Notes under the pieces: model-generated
The model's input: the letters and a program-made list of their open reading frames with translations, nothing else
Databases searched by the model: none
What the model was told of the DNA's origin: nothing
From: Planctomonas psychrotolerans
GTDB lineage: Bacteria; Actinomycetota; Actinomycetes; Actinomycetales; Microbacteriaceae
Assembly (NCBI RefSeq): GCF_008642235.1
Contig: NZ_SJEV01000001.1
Span: 1,364,001-1,428,000, forward strand
Length of the DNA stretch: 64,000 nt
Direction: 5' to 3'
In this document: positions 25,519 to 34,781 of the stretch, piece after piece
How the letters are laid out: the number at the start of each line of letters is the position of its first letter
How positions within the stretch are numbered: position 1 is the stretch's first letter
Program-made: the position numbers and the translations under genes

Positions 25519-26589
25519 GTGGACGCTCCGGACCTGAACGCCCTCTCAACGGAGAGACAGAAACAGGTCGACGCCGTGCTGTCGCGCTTCTTCAGCCTAG
25601 CCAAGAACCGTGCGGCGCCCTTCGGAGCCGAGTACGTGAAGCTCTGGGAAGCCATCGAGGCGAACACCGCGGGCGGCAAGCGGTTCCGGCCGCGCATGGT
25701 CATGGCCGCGTACGAGGCGTTGGGCGGCCAGGACACCCGGGCCGCGGCCTACGTCGGAGCGGCGTTCGAACTGCTGCACACCGCTCTCATCGTGCATGAC
25801 GACGTGATCGACCGCGACTTCATCCGCCGCGGCATCCCGAACATCTCGGGCAGCTACCGCGACATCGCCACCACCCAGGGCATCCCGATGCCCACCGCCG
25901 AGCACCGCGGGATGTCCGCGGCCGTCATCGCCGGTGACCTCGCCCTCTTCAACTCCTACCGGCTCATCGACCGCAGCGGTGTGACCGACGGCATCCGCAC
26001 GCGCCTGCTCGAGATCCTCGACGACGCGCTGTTCGCCTCCGCGGCGGGTGAACTCATCGACGTCGAGTTCTCCCTCGACTCCGACATCGCCGAGATCGAC
26101 GACCTGCTGCAGATGGCCCGCCTGAAGACCGCGGTCTACTCCTTCGAGTGCCCGCTGCAGGCCGGGGCCGTGCTCGCGGGCGCGAGCGAGGAACTGGTGG
26201 CCACGCTCGGCGCATTCGGTCGGGACATCGGCATCAGTTACCAGATGGTGGACGACGTGCTCGGCGTGTTCGGCAACGAGGACGAGACGGGCAAGACCAC
26301 CCTGGGCGACCTCCGCGAGGGCAAGCGAACCGTGCTCATCGCGTATGCCGCGGGCAGTCGCGAGTGGTCGGAGATCTCCCGACTCGTGGGCAAAGCCGAT
26401 CTCAGCCGCGGCGAGGCGGCGCTGGTGCGGTCGGTGCTCGAGTCCTGCGGTGCCCGCGGTTTCGCTGAATCGCTGGCGCGGGATCACGCCACCCGAGCCA
26501 TCGCCACGCTCGACTCCCCGGCCGTGCCGCAGGCGCTCCGCGACGAACTCGCTCCCGTGGTCGACGCGGTGCTCGACCGGGTGCGGTGA
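25519..26589 (+). CDS. crtE: Geranylgeranyl diphosphate synthase
   Basis: A 356-residue trans-prenyltransferase that extends farnesyl or shorter diphosphates with IPP to GGPP. The first aspartate-rich motif is DDVID at residues 94-98, preceded by LHTALIVH. The second is DDVLGVFGNEDETGK at about 245-259, and GGKRFRPRMV lies near residue 52. It is the first gene of the crt operon; crtB follows after one base. A GTG start immediately after the -10 box implies a leaderless mRNA. Confidence 0.93.
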   Translation: MDAPDLNALSTERQKQVDAVLSRFFSLAKNRAAPFGAEYVKLWEAIEANTAGGKRFRPRMVMAAYEALGGQDTRAAAYVGAAFELLHTALIVHDDVIDRDFIRRGIPNISGSYRDIATTQGIPMPTAEHRGMSAAVIAGDLALFNSYRLIDRSGVTDGIRTRLLEILDDALFASAAGELIDVEFSLDSDIAEIDDLLQMARLKTAVYSFECPLQAGAVLAGASEELVATLGAFGRDIGISYQMVDDVLGVFGNEDETGKTTLGDLREGKRTVLIAYAAGSREWSEISRLVGKADLSRGEAALVRSVLESCGARGFAESLARDHATRAIATLDSPAVPQALRDELAPVVDAVLDRVR

Positions 26590-26590
26590 C

Positions 26591-27532
26591 GTGGCGGATT
26601 CCACCGATCTCGCCCTCTACGACCGGGTGGCCCAGGAGACGGCCGCCCTGGTGATCCGTCGCTACTCCACGTCGTTCGGACTGGCGTCGCGACTGCTCGG
26701 CGCCGATGTGCGCCACCACGTCGAGAACATCTACGCCCTGGTGCGGATCGCCGACGAGATCGTCGACGGTGTCGCCGCGGGCGCCAACGTGCGCTCCGAC
26801 GAGATCGCCGCGCTGCTCGATGCCCTGGAGCGGGAGACCGACGACGCGATCCGCCGCGGCTACAGCACCAATCTCGTCGTGCACGCCTTCGCCGCGACGG
26901 CCCGGGCGTCCGGATTCGGCACCGAACTGACCGCGCCGTTCTTCGCGTCGATGCGGATGGACCTCTCCGCCACCCTGCACACCCCGCAGTCGTTCCGCGA
27001 CTACGTATACGGCTCGGCCGAGGTGGTGGGTCTCATGTGCCTGCGGGCGTTCCTCCGCGGCGCCCCGGTGGACGCCGCGACCGATGCCCGACTGGTCGAT
27101 GGTGCCCGGCGCCTCGGGGCCGCGTTCCAGAAGGTCAACTTCCTGCGCGACCTCGCCGCGGACTACCGCACGCTCGGCCGGTCGTACTTCCCCGACGTGG
27201 ATGTGACCACCTTCGGTGAGGCGGACAAGCACCGGCTGCTCGACGACATCGACGACGACCTCCGGGCCTCCGCGGCCGTCATCCCCCTGCTGCCCCCGTC
27301 GAGCCGCCGGGCGGTGGCGCTCGCCCAGGGCCTGTTCGCCGAGCTCGCCGCTCGCCTGCGAGGAACCCCGGCCCGCTCCCTCCTTGACGAGCGGGTGCGC
27401 GTGCCGAACCCGGTGAAGCTGCGCATCGCCGCGGCGGCCGCGGCAGGCCGACCGCCCCGGTCCTCGTCTCTGTCCGAGCGGCGATCGCCCGCCTCGGTCC
27501 GCTCCGTGCGCGCAGGAAGGCACTCCCCATGA
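26591..27532 (+). CDS. crtB: Phytoene synthase
   Basis: A 313-residue squalene/phytoene synthase that condenses two GGPP head-to-head to phytoene. The opening YSTSFGLASRLL, the first DEIVDG aspartate motif near residue 57, and the second NFLRDLAADYRTLGRSYFP motif near residue 190 are all present. The last 40 residues are a low-complexity basic tail. GTG at 26591 lies one base after the crtE stop; the stop overlaps the crtI ATG (ATGA), giving translational coupling. Confidence 0.93.
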   Translation: MADSTDLALYDRVAQETAALVIRRYSTSFGLASRLLGADVRHHVENIYALVRIADEIVDGVAAGANVRSDEIAALLDALERETDDAIRRGYSTNLVVHAFAATARASGFGTELTAPFFASMRMDLSATLHTPQSFRDYVYGSAEVVGLMCLRAFLRGAPVDAATDARLVDGARRLGAAFQKVNFLRDLAADYRTLGRSYFPDVDVTTFGEADKHRLLDDIDDDLRASAAVIPLLPPSSRRAVALAQGLFAELAARLRGTPARSLLDERVRVPNPVKLRIAAAAAAGRPPRSSSLSERRSPASVRSVRAGRHSP

Positions 27533-29283
27533 CCTCGTTCTCCCCTCCGCCCGTCGATGCGGTCGCGCCCGAACCGGTACCGGCCGCGGGGGGAGCCGCG
27601 GGCGGACCACGCCCCTCGGCGATCGTGATCGGTGGCGGCATCGCGGGGCTCGCCTCCGCGGCGCTGCTGGCCCGGGACGGGTACGCCGTGACCCTGCTGG
27701 AGCGGCAGGACACCGTCGGCGGCCGCGCCGGGGTGTGGGAGCGCGACGGGTTCCGCTTCGATACCGGGCCCAGCTGGTACCTCATGCCGGAGGTGTTCGA
27801 CCACTTCTACCGGCTGCTCGGCACGAGCGCCGCCGAACAGCTCGACCTCACCCGCCTCGCACCGGGGTACCGCGTCTACTTCGAGGGCGACCCGTCGGAG
27901 CAGACGACCACGTTCGACATCGCCGACAACCGTGACGACAACCTCGCCCTGTTCGAATCGATCGAGCCGGGCTCAGGGCCGCGGATGGCGCGCTACCTCG
28001 ACTCCGCGCGGGATACCTACGAGATGGCCAAGAAGCGGTTCCTGTACACGACGTTCGAGTCGTTCACCCCGCTGGTGAAGCGCGACGTGCTCAGCCGCAC
28101 GCCCCGCCTCGCGCGACTGCTGCTCGAGCCGCTCGACCGGTTCGCCGCCCGGTTCGTGACCGACAACCGGCTCCGCCAGGTGCTCGGGTACCCGGCCGTC
28201 TTCCTGGGGTCGTCCCCGTTCCTCACCCCGAGCATGTACCACCTGATGAGCCACCTCGACATGGAGGACGGCGTGCTCTACCCGCAGGGCGGCTTCACCC
28301 GGGTGATCGAGACGATCGCCGACCTCGCCCGAGCCGAGGGCGTCGACATCCGCACCGGCAGCAGCGTCACCAGCATCCGCACCGAGCCGGCGGGCTCCGG
28401 CCGCGCCGTTGCTCGCGGTGTCGAGTACCGGGATGCCGCGGGCGTCACGCACGAACTCGCCGCCGACGTCGTGGTGTCGGCCGCCGACCTGCACCACACC
28501 GAGACGTCGCTGTTGCCGTACTCCCTGCAGACCTATCCGCAGAAGTACTGGGACGACACACTGGCGGGCCCGAGCGCGCTGCTCCTCTACCTCGGTGTCG
28601 AGGGCGGGCTGCCGGAACTCGAGCACCACACCCTGTTCTTCACGTCGGACTGGCATGACAACTTCGGCCGCATCTTCCCCGGCACGCGGGGATCGGCGCA
28701 CACCGAGACGTCGGTGCCCAACCCCGCGTCGCTGTACGTGTGCCGACCCAGCGCGACGGATGCCGGGGTCGCCCCCGAGGGCAGCGAGAACATCTTCGTG
28801 CTCGTTCCCATCCCGGCCGACCCCGACCTCGGTGCCGGAGGAGTGGACGGCGCCGGAGACGAACGCATCGAGCGGCTCGCCGACCTCGCGATCGAGCAGA
28901 TCGGCGCCTGGGCCGGTATTCCCGACCTCGCCTCCCGCATCACCGTGCGCCGCACCATCGGTCCGGCCGACTTCGCACGCGACCTCAACGCGTGGAAGGG
29001 CACCGCGCTCGGCCCGGCGCACACCCTGCGGCAGAGCGCGTTCTTCCGTGCCGGCAACGTGAGCAAGAAGGTCGCCGGGCTCTACTACGCGGGCGGGTCG
29101 ACCATCCCCGGCATCGGCCTTCCCATGTGCCTCATCAGTGCCGAGATTCTCGTGAAGAGGCTGCGGGGTGACGTGTCCACCGGTCCTCTGCCGGAGCCGC
29201 TCACCGCAACGGTGCAGTCGAATGGGTCCGCCAGCACGGGAGGAACGGCTCGAAGGGCCCCCGCCCGCTCCCGGCGTCGCTGA
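27529..29283 (+). CDS. crtI: Phytoene desaturase
   Basis: A 584-residue FAD-dependent desaturase that introduces the four double bonds converting phytoene to lycopene. The dinucleotide motif GGGIAGLASA is at residue 35, after an alanine-proline-rich leader of about 28 residues. TVGGRAGVWERDGFRFDTGP follows the beta-sheet. The C-terminal FAD block is KVAGLYYAGGSTIPGIGLPM. A tail of about 40 residues (Ser/Arg-rich) follows. Start and stop both overlap neighbouring genes. Confidence 0.94.
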   Translation: MTSFSPPPVDAVAPEPVPAAGGAAGGPRPSAIVIGGGIAGLASAALLARDGYAVTLLERQDTVGGRAGVWERDGFRFDTGPSWYLMPEVFDHFYRLLGTSAAEQLDLTRLAPGYRVYFEGDPSEQTTTFDIADNRDDNLALFESIEPGSGPRMARYLDSARDTYEMAKKRFLYTTFESFTPLVKRDVLSRTPRLARLLLEPLDRFAARFVTDNRLRQVLGYPAVFLGSSPFLTPSMYHLMSHLDMEDGVLYPQGGFTRVIETIADLARAEGVDIRTGSSVTSIRTEPAGSGRAVARGVEYRDAAGVTHELAADVVVSAADLHHTETSLLPYSLQTYPQKYWDDTLAGPSALLLYLGVEGGLPELEHHTLFFTSDWHDNFGRIFPGTRGSAHTETSVPNPASLYVCRPSATDAGVAPEGSENIFVLVPIPADPDLGAGGVDGAGDERIERLADLAIEQIGAWAGIPDLASRITVRRTIGPADFARDLNAWKGTALGPAHTLRQSAFFRAGNVSKKVAGLYYAGGSTIPGIGLPMCLISAEILVKRLRGDVSTGPLPEPLTATVQSNGSASTGGTARRAPARSRRR

Positions 29284-29627
29284 TGGGGATCCTCTATTTC
29301 GTCGCCCTCGCCATCTCGCTGGCGTGCATGGCGCTCATCGATCGCCGCTGGAAGCTGTTCTTCTGGCGCGATGCCCGCAGCGCGCTCATCGTGCTCGTGG
29401 TCGGAGTGCTGTTCTTCCTGCTCTGGGACATCGCCGGCATCAGTCAGGGCGTCTTCTTCCGCGGAGAGACCGAGTTCATGACCGGGCTGCAGATCGCGCC
29501 GGAGCTGCCCGTGGAGGAGGTCTTCTTCCTCACCCTGCTGTGCTACCTGACCATGAACATGGTCAACGGCTTCGGCCGCATCGCCGACCGGAAGGCCGCG
29601 AAAGCACGAGCGAAGGCGAACGCGTGA
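29283..29627 (+). CDS. crtYe: C50 carotenoid epsilon-cyclase subunit
   Basis: A 114-residue membrane protein with three helices, one half of the heterodimeric lycopene-type cyclase. The signature PxEE motif appears as ELPVEEVFFLTLL near residue 80. With CrtYf it closes the epsilon rings of the C50 lycopene derivative flavuxanthin. The ATG overlaps the crtI stop (TGATG) and the stop overlaps the GTG of crtYf. Confidence 0.88.
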   Translation: MGILYFVALAISLACMALIDRRWKLFFWRDARSALIVLVVGVLFFLLWDIAGISQGVFFRGETEFMTGLQIAPELPVEEVFFLTLLCYLTMNMVNGFGRIADRKAAKARAKANA

Positions 29628-29989
29628 GCTACCTCGAGGTCAACTTCTTCTTCCTCCTTCCCGTCGCCGCGATCGGCGTGCTGTGGCGATACCTGCTCAC
29701 GCAGGAGGCCAATGCCGTGCCCTACGGATCCAGCCGCTTCGACTTCCCCGAGTACTTCACCTGGCGACGACTGCCCATCGTGCTGCTTCTCGTGCTGACC
29801 GCGATCTTCGACAACGTGATGATCGGTGTCGGCCTGGTCGGCTACGACCCCGACACCCTCCTCGGCGTCTACATCGGAATCGCGCCGATCGAGGACTTCG
29901 CGTACTCGATCGCGGCCCTCATCCTGCTCCCCGCCACCTGGTACCTGCTCCGCCGCCGCCGCAACTCGGGCCTCGAGACGTATGCCTGA
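29624..29989 (+). CDS. crtYf: C50 carotenoid epsilon-cyclase subunit
   Basis: A 121-residue partner of CrtYe with three membrane helices and the matching IAPIEDFAYS motif near residue 90. GTG at 29624 overlaps the crtYe stop. The stop overlaps the ATG of crtEb by eight bases. Both subunits are needed for cyclisation in related actinobacteria. Confidence 0.88.
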   Translation: MSYLEVNFFFLLPVAAIGVLWRYLLTQEANAVPYGSSRFDFPEYFTWRRLPIVLLLVLTAIFDNVMIGVGLVGYDPDTLLGVYIGIAPIEDFAYSIAALILLPATWYLLRRRRNSGLETYA

Positions 29990-30869
29990 ACTCGGCACGC
30001 GGGGGTCGACCGCCCGCGCCATCCTGCTCTCGTCGCGTCCGCTCTCCTGGGTGAACACCGCGTTCCCGTTCGCCGCGGCCTACCTCACGGCCACGCGCGA
30101 GATCGACCTGACCCTCGTGCTCGGCACTCTCTACTTCCTCGTGCCGTACAACCTGGCGATGTACGGCATCAACGACGTGTTCGACTACGAATCCGACATG
30201 CGCAATCCGCGCAAGGGCGGCGTGGAGGGGGCGGTGCTCGATCGGTCGCTGCACCGACCGATCCTCCTCGCCGTGCTGATGACGAACGTTCCATTTCTGG
30301 CCTACCTCCTCGCGGTGGGATCCCCGCTCTCCTGGCTGGTACTCGCGGCGAGCGTCTTCGCCGTGGTCGCCTACAGCGCACCGAGGCTGCGATTCAAGGA
30401 GCGGCCGTTCCTCGATTCGATCACCTCGAGCGTTCACTTCGTCAGTCCCGCACTCTATGGACTCGTGCTCGCCGGCGCGGGCGTCCCGGCGCAACTGTGG
30501 GCCGTGCTCGGCGCTTTCTTCCTGTGGGGAATCGCCAGTCACGCATTCGGCGCCGTGCAGGACATCGGTGCCGACCGCGAGGCCGGTATCTCGTCGATCG
30601 CCACCGGCATCGGCGGCCGCGCCACGGTGCGGTTCGCCTGCCTCTCCTATGCCCTCGCCGGCATACTGATGCTCGTGACCGATTGGCCGGGTCCGCTCGG
30701 CGCACTGCTCGCCGTGCCCTACGCGGCGAGCGTCCTCCCGTTCTGGTCCATTCCCGACGCGGATGCGGCGCACGCCAACGTGGGGTGGCGGCGGTTCCTG
30801 CTGCTCAACTTCATCACCGGATTCTTCGTCACGCTGCTGCTCATCGGGCACTGGCTGATCACCGGCTGA
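29982..30869 (+). CDS. crtEb: Lycopene elongase/prenyltransferase (UbiA family)
   Basis: A 295-residue UbiA-type membrane prenyltransferase that adds C5 units to both ends of lycopene, making the C50 skeleton. Two aspartate-rich motifs are seen: NDVFDYESD near residue 65 and DIGADREAG near residue 197. About eight hydrophobic helices surround them. It is the last gene of the operon. Its presence together with crtYe and crtYf indicates a decaprenoxanthin-type rather than a C40 product. Confidence 0.9.
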   Translation: MPELGTRGSTARAILLSSRPLSWVNTAFPFAAAYLTATREIDLTLVLGTLYFLVPYNLAMYGINDVFDYESDMRNPRKGGVEGAVLDRSLHRPILLAVLMTNVPFLAYLLAVGSPLSWLVLAASVFAVVAYSAPRLRFKERPFLDSITSSVHFVSPALYGLVLAGAGVPAQLWAVLGAFFLWGIASHAFGAVQDIGADREAGISSIATGIGGRATVRFACLSYALAGILMLVTDWPGPLGALLAVPYAASVLPFWSIPDADAAHANVGWRRFLLLNFITGFFVTLLLIGHWLITG

Positions 30870-30920
30870 GCAGCTCCCGGAACACGCGACAGGCCCCCGC
30901 GACCGGCGTAGACATGGGGC

Positions 30921-32096
30921 ATGAAAGCACTCACCTGGCAAGGCAAGCGCAAAGTAACCGTCGAAGAGGTCCCGGACCCGGTGATCCAGCAGCCCACCGA
31001 CGCTGTCATCCGTGTCACGTCCACCGCCATCTGCGGCTCCGACCTGCACCTGTACGAACTGTTCGGCCCATTCCTCACCAAGGGCGACATCCTCGGCCAC
31101 GAATCGATGGGAATCGTCGAGGAGGTCGGCAGCGCCGTCACGAAGCTCGTCCCCGGCGATCGCGTCGTCATCCCGTTCGTCATCGCCTGCGGCGAATGCT
31201 TCATGTGCGCCCGTGGACTCAACACCCAGTGCGAGACCACCCAGAACCGCGATCAGGAGGCCGGGGCGGCGCTCTACGGCTACACCGAGATCTACGGATC
31301 CGTTCCCGGCGGTCAGGCGGAACGCCTGCGCGTGCCGCTGGCCGACTTCAACGCGACCAAGGTCGGTCACGAGTTGGCTGACGACCGCTACCTCTTCCTC
31401 AGCGACATCCTGCCCACCGCCTGGCAGGGCGTGAAGTACGCCGAGCTTCCGGAGGACGGCGTGCTCGGCGTGCTCGGCCTCGGACCGGTGGGGCAGTTCG
31501 CCAGCCGCATCGGCGTGCACCTCGGTCACCGGGTGATCGCGGTGGATCCGCTGCCGGAACGGCGCGCGATGGCCGAGCGCTACGGCGTCGAAACCATGGA
31601 CCTCACCGATGACATGGTCGAGCGGCTGCGCGACGCCACCGATGGGCGCGGTCCCGCCTCCATCGTCGACGCGGTGGGCATGGAGGCGCACGGCAACCCC
31701 GGAATCTCCTTCGCCCAGTCCGCGATCGGCGCGCTACCCGACCCGGTGGCGAAGAAGATCATGGGCAACGCCGGCATCGACCGGATGGATGCGCTGCACA
31801 CCGCCCTCGACGCGGTTCAGCGCGGCGGCACGGTGTCGCTCAGCGGGGTCTACGTGGGGGAGGCCGATCCGATGCCGATGAAGTCGATGTTCGACAAGCA
31901 GATCACCGTCAAGATGGGGCAGTGCAACGTGCAGCGCTGGCGGGACGAGCTGCTGCCGATCGTGGAGGATCCGTCCGACCCGCTGGGGGTGGAAGACCTC
32001 ACCACGCACCGGGTGCCGCTCGAGCGCGCCCCCGAAATGTACGAGACCTTCCAGAAGAAGGACGACGGCTGCATCAAGGTGGTTCTCACGCCGTAG
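30921..32096 (+). CDS. Formaldehyde-dehydrogenase-like zinc alcohol dehydrogenase
   Basis: A 391-residue medium-chain dehydrogenase of the glutathione-independent formaldehyde dehydrogenase group. The catalytic zinc site is CGSDLHLYE/GHESMGIVEE, the structural zinc loop CGECFMCARGLNTQCE, and the coenzyme motif GLGPVGQFASR. The substrate is unknown. It is a close paralogue of the gene at 45726, with the same length and nearly the same blocks. A good promoter was not recognised. A bidirectional terminator separates it from the next gene. Confidence 0.87.
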   Translation: MKALTWQGKRKVTVEEVPDPVIQQPTDAVIRVTSTAICGSDLHLYELFGPFLTKGDILGHESMGIVEEVGSAVTKLVPGDRVVIPFVIACGECFMCARGLNTQCETTQNRDQEAGAALYGYTEIYGSVPGGQAERLRVPLADFNATKVGHELADDRYLFLSDILPTAWQGVKYAELPEDGVLGVLGLGPVGQFASRIGVHLGHRVIAVDPLPERRAMAERYGVETMDLTDDMVERLRDATDGRGPASIVDAVGMEAHGNPGISFAQSAIGALPDPVAKKIMGNAGIDRMDALHTALDAVQRGGTVSLSGVYVGEADPMPMKSMFDKQITVKMGQCNVQRWRDELLPIVEDPSDPLGVEDLTTHRVPLERAPEMYETFQKKDDGCIKVVLTP

Positions 32097-32139
32097 CGCA
32101 CGCACGCACGCCGGCACCGCCGTCGGGCGTCCCGTCTTA

Positions 32140-32174
32140 GCGAAGCGCCTCCCCATCCGTGGGAGGCGCTTCGC
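32140..32174. terminator. Bidirectional 14-bp hairpin terminator
   Basis: Perfect 14-bp arms (32140-32153 and 32161-32174) with a 7-base loop lie between two convergent stop codons at 32096 and 32190. Confidence 0.8.
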
Positions 32175-32189
32175 ATGTGGCCTGTCGAG

Positions 32190-33161
32190 TCACCGGCCTC
32201 CGCGGCCCGCCCGGATGGCGATCGCCATCGCGCCTGCCACCCCGGCGAGGGCGAGCAGTCGGGACCGCGGCACTCGCCAGCCGCCGTGCGTCGCGTTGCC
32301 GCGAGGCTGGGTCTCGAGGACGTTCCCCGGGGTCGGCTCGACCGTTCCGCCGCGCAGGGCCATCACGTCCATCGTCGCGGTGGTGCTGAGGTCGTAGAGC
32401 CGGGTGGGCAGCGCGCGCAGCGGCTCTGCGAGGCGCTGCGCGCGACCCACGTAGGTCACCGGGCGCGGACGGCGGGCCTGGCGCACGATGACCCGTGCGA
32501 CCCGCTCGGGCGCGACGGCCGGGGGCAGCGGGTGCACGTTGCCGCCGGTGTAGTTGGCGGCCTGCTGGTAGATCGGCGTGTCGATGGTGGCCGGCAGTAC
32601 CAGCGACACGTCGATGCCCTTGGCCTTGCGAAGCTCCTGCCGGAGCACCTCGCCGAAGCCGAGCAGGCCGAACTTGCTCGTGACGTACGGTGACACATAG
32701 GGCGTCGCGATTTTCGAGTAGATGGATGCGACGAGCACCAGCACGCCGTGCCCCTGAGCGCGGAACTGGGGGAGCACCGCGCGAGCACCGTAGACCTGGC
32801 CGTGCAGATTCGTCGCCATGATCTTCTCGAACACGTCCGCAGGAATGTCCTCGAACGTGCCGTAGGCGAAGACGGAGGCATTGCCCACCCACACGTCGAT
32901 TCGTCCGAAGGCCGCGACGGCGGCCTCCGCGAGCGCGATCACCGCATCCTCGTCGCTCACGTCGGTGGGAACGGAGATCGCCTGCCCGCCGAGGCGTCGG
33001 CACTCGACGACCACATCGACGAGGTCGTCGGCGTTCCGTGCCGCGAGCACCACGGAAGCGCCGCGCTTCGCGAACGCGTGGGCCGTGGCCCGACCGATGC
33101 CGCTCGATGCGCCGGTGATCACGACGACCTGGTTGCGGTGACGTCTGGATGTGCGACTCAT
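32190..33161 (-). CDS. SDR family oxidoreductase
   Basis: A 323-residue short-chain dehydrogenase. The N-terminus has TGASSGIGRATA, with ASIYSKIA and the YVTSK active site near residue 162. After about residue 230 there is a C-terminal extension with a small hydrophobic stretch (LLALAGVAGAMAIAI), which suggests membrane association. It resembles the DltE-like SDRs that act on lipids or steroids. Substrate unknown. ATG has AAAGAGGGC upstream. Confidence 0.85.
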   Translation of the reverse strand: MSRTSRRHRNQVVVITGASSGIGRATAHAFAKRGASVVLAARNADDLVDVVVECRRLGGQAISVPTDVSDEDAVIALAEAAVAAFGRIDVWVGNASVFAYGTFEDIPADVFEKIMATNLHGQVYGARAVLPQFRAQGHGVLVLVASIYSKIATPYVSPYVTSKFGLLGFGEVLRQELRKAKGIDVSLVLPATIDTPIYQQAANYTGGNVHPLPPAVAPERVARVIVRQARRPRPVTYVGRAQRLAEPLRALPTRLYDLSTTATMDVMALRGGTVEPTPGNVLETQPRGNATHGGWRVPRSRLLALAGVAGAMAIAIRAGRGGR

Positions 33162-33263
33162 GCGCCCTCTTTCCTGTCTCTTTCACCCTAGGCCGACGGT
33201 TCCGCCCGCGCCCCGGCCACCGGCCTCGGGCGGCAGACCCTCGGCTGCTTCTAGGCTGGGCCC

Positions 33264-34646
33264 GTGGCGACCAACGGCGGGCAGGTGCGGATCGCCATCG
33301 TCGCCGATGACCTCACCGGCGCCGGCGACTCGGCCGTGCAGTTCGTCGGCCCGTCCGTCGACGTGCGCATCGTCCTGTCCGACGACGCGCCGCGCGGCGC
33401 CGTCAGAGCCGACACGCCTGCCGACACCGCCGGAGCCGAGGCGCGAACCGTTGTTCGGGCCTATCCCGCCGATTCCCGCGCACTGGCGGCGGAAGCGGCG
33501 GCGTCGGCGACGGCCCATGCCGTGAGCCGTGCCGTGTCCGATGGTGCGCATTCCCTGTTCGTGAAGGTCGACTCCACCCTGCGGGGGTCCGTGGCGCATC
33601 AGATCGATGGCGCCCTGTCGGAGTGGCGGCGCACGCATCCCAGCAGCTTCGCGGTGGTGTGTCCGGCCTATCCCCGCATGGGACGCACTGTCGAGGATGC
33701 CGTGGTGCGCGTGCACGGGCGCCCGGTTGCGCACACGGCCGCCGCCACCGATCCGGTGACGGCGATGTCGGCGAGCGACCTCGGCACTCTGCTTCCCCAC
33801 AGCGTTCACGTGCGGGCATCGGGAGCAGGCGCGCTCGCCGACGCCCTCGTCTCGGCGGGCCGATCGGGCGCGGTGGTCACGATGGATGCCCGCACCGACG
33901 CTGAGCTTGCGCAGGTCGCCGCGGCCATCGACGCCCTCGGCGGCATCGCGGTGCCCGTCGGATCCGCCGGGCTCGCCTCCGCCATGGCAGCGGTGTGGCT
34001 CGCGGTCGACAGCGAATCCGTCGAGGGTGCGCCCCTCCCGCCACACCGATCGCTGTCGGTCGCGCCGATCGGCCCGGAGCGGGCCGATGTTACGGATGCC
34101 GTTCCGCGGATCCTCGTGGTGGTGTCGTCGTTGCACGCGGTATCGCGCACGCAGGCGGCCGCGCTGGTCCGTGAACGGGGACCGGCCGACGTGGCGGTGC
34201 GGGAACCGACCGCGGAAGAGCTGCGCGATCGGGCCGCCGCCGCGCGCTTCGTGTCCGGCGCACGGAACCCACGAGGCGCCCGGGGCGATGGTGCGCAGGG
34301 TGTGACGCTGCTGCTGAGCCCGGCGCCGGTGCGCGGCGGCGCCGCGGTCGACGTCACAGCGCGCACCAGGCCGAGTGCCGAGACGGTCGCCGACTCCCTG
34401 GCCCGGGTCGCCCTCGGCCTGGTGCGCGAGCAGGGCATCGACACGGTGGTGCTCGTGGGCGGGGATGGTGCGCGTGCGGTGCTCGACGCATCCGGCGCCC
34501 GCGCCATGCGCGTCGACGGTCAACCGCTCGAGGGCGTGGTGCTCGGCGAGGTGATCGGCGGTGAACTCTCCGGCCTGCGCGTGATCACGAAGTCGGGCGG
34601 TTTCGGCGACGATCGCACGCTGATCGACGTGCTGGAAACGCTATAG
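33264..34646 (+). CDS. dtnK: Four-carbon acid sugar kinase (DUF1537 family)
   Basis: A 460-residue kinase of the DUF1537 family, which phosphorylates D-threonate, D-erythronate or similar four-carbon acids. The N-terminal substrate-binding domain has VADDLTGAGDSAVQF and VKVDSTLRGSVAHQ. The C-terminal nucleotide domain has VVLVGGDGARAVL. The partner PdxA2 (37560) is normally next to it, but here an ABC exporter lies between. The GTG start has no strong ribosome binding site. The gene symbol is inferred from the pairing; the exact sugar acid is not known. Confidence 0.8.
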   Translation: MATNGGQVRIAIVADDLTGAGDSAVQFVGPSVDVRIVLSDDAPRGAVRADTPADTAGAEARTVVRAYPADSRALAAEAAASATAHAVSRAVSDGAHSLFVKVDSTLRGSVAHQIDGALSEWRRTHPSSFAVVCPAYPRMGRTVEDAVVRVHGRPVAHTAAATDPVTAMSASDLGTLLPHSVHVRASGAGALADALVSAGRSGAVVTMDARTDAELAQVAAAIDALGGIAVPVGSAGLASAMAAVWLAVDSESVEGAPLPPHRSLSVAPIGPERADVTDAVPRILVVVSSLHAVSRTQAAALVRERGPADVAVREPTAEELRDRAAAARFVSGARNPRGARGDGAQGVTLLLSPAPVRGGAAVDVTARTRPSAETVADSLARVALGLVREQGIDTVVLVGGDGARAVLDASGARAMRVDGQPLEGVVLGEVIGGELSGLRVITKSGGFGDDRTLIDVLETL

Positions 34647-34781
34647 AAAAGCTATGGTCGAGGAGCGCCTCCCGGGTGTACCGTGATGTCCGGTAAGCCG
34701 GGAAGTCTGGTCGGCACGCGTTTCTCGCGTGCGCCCGAGCCGACCGGTTGCGGGCGCGGTGCTCGTCCCGAAGGACCGATC

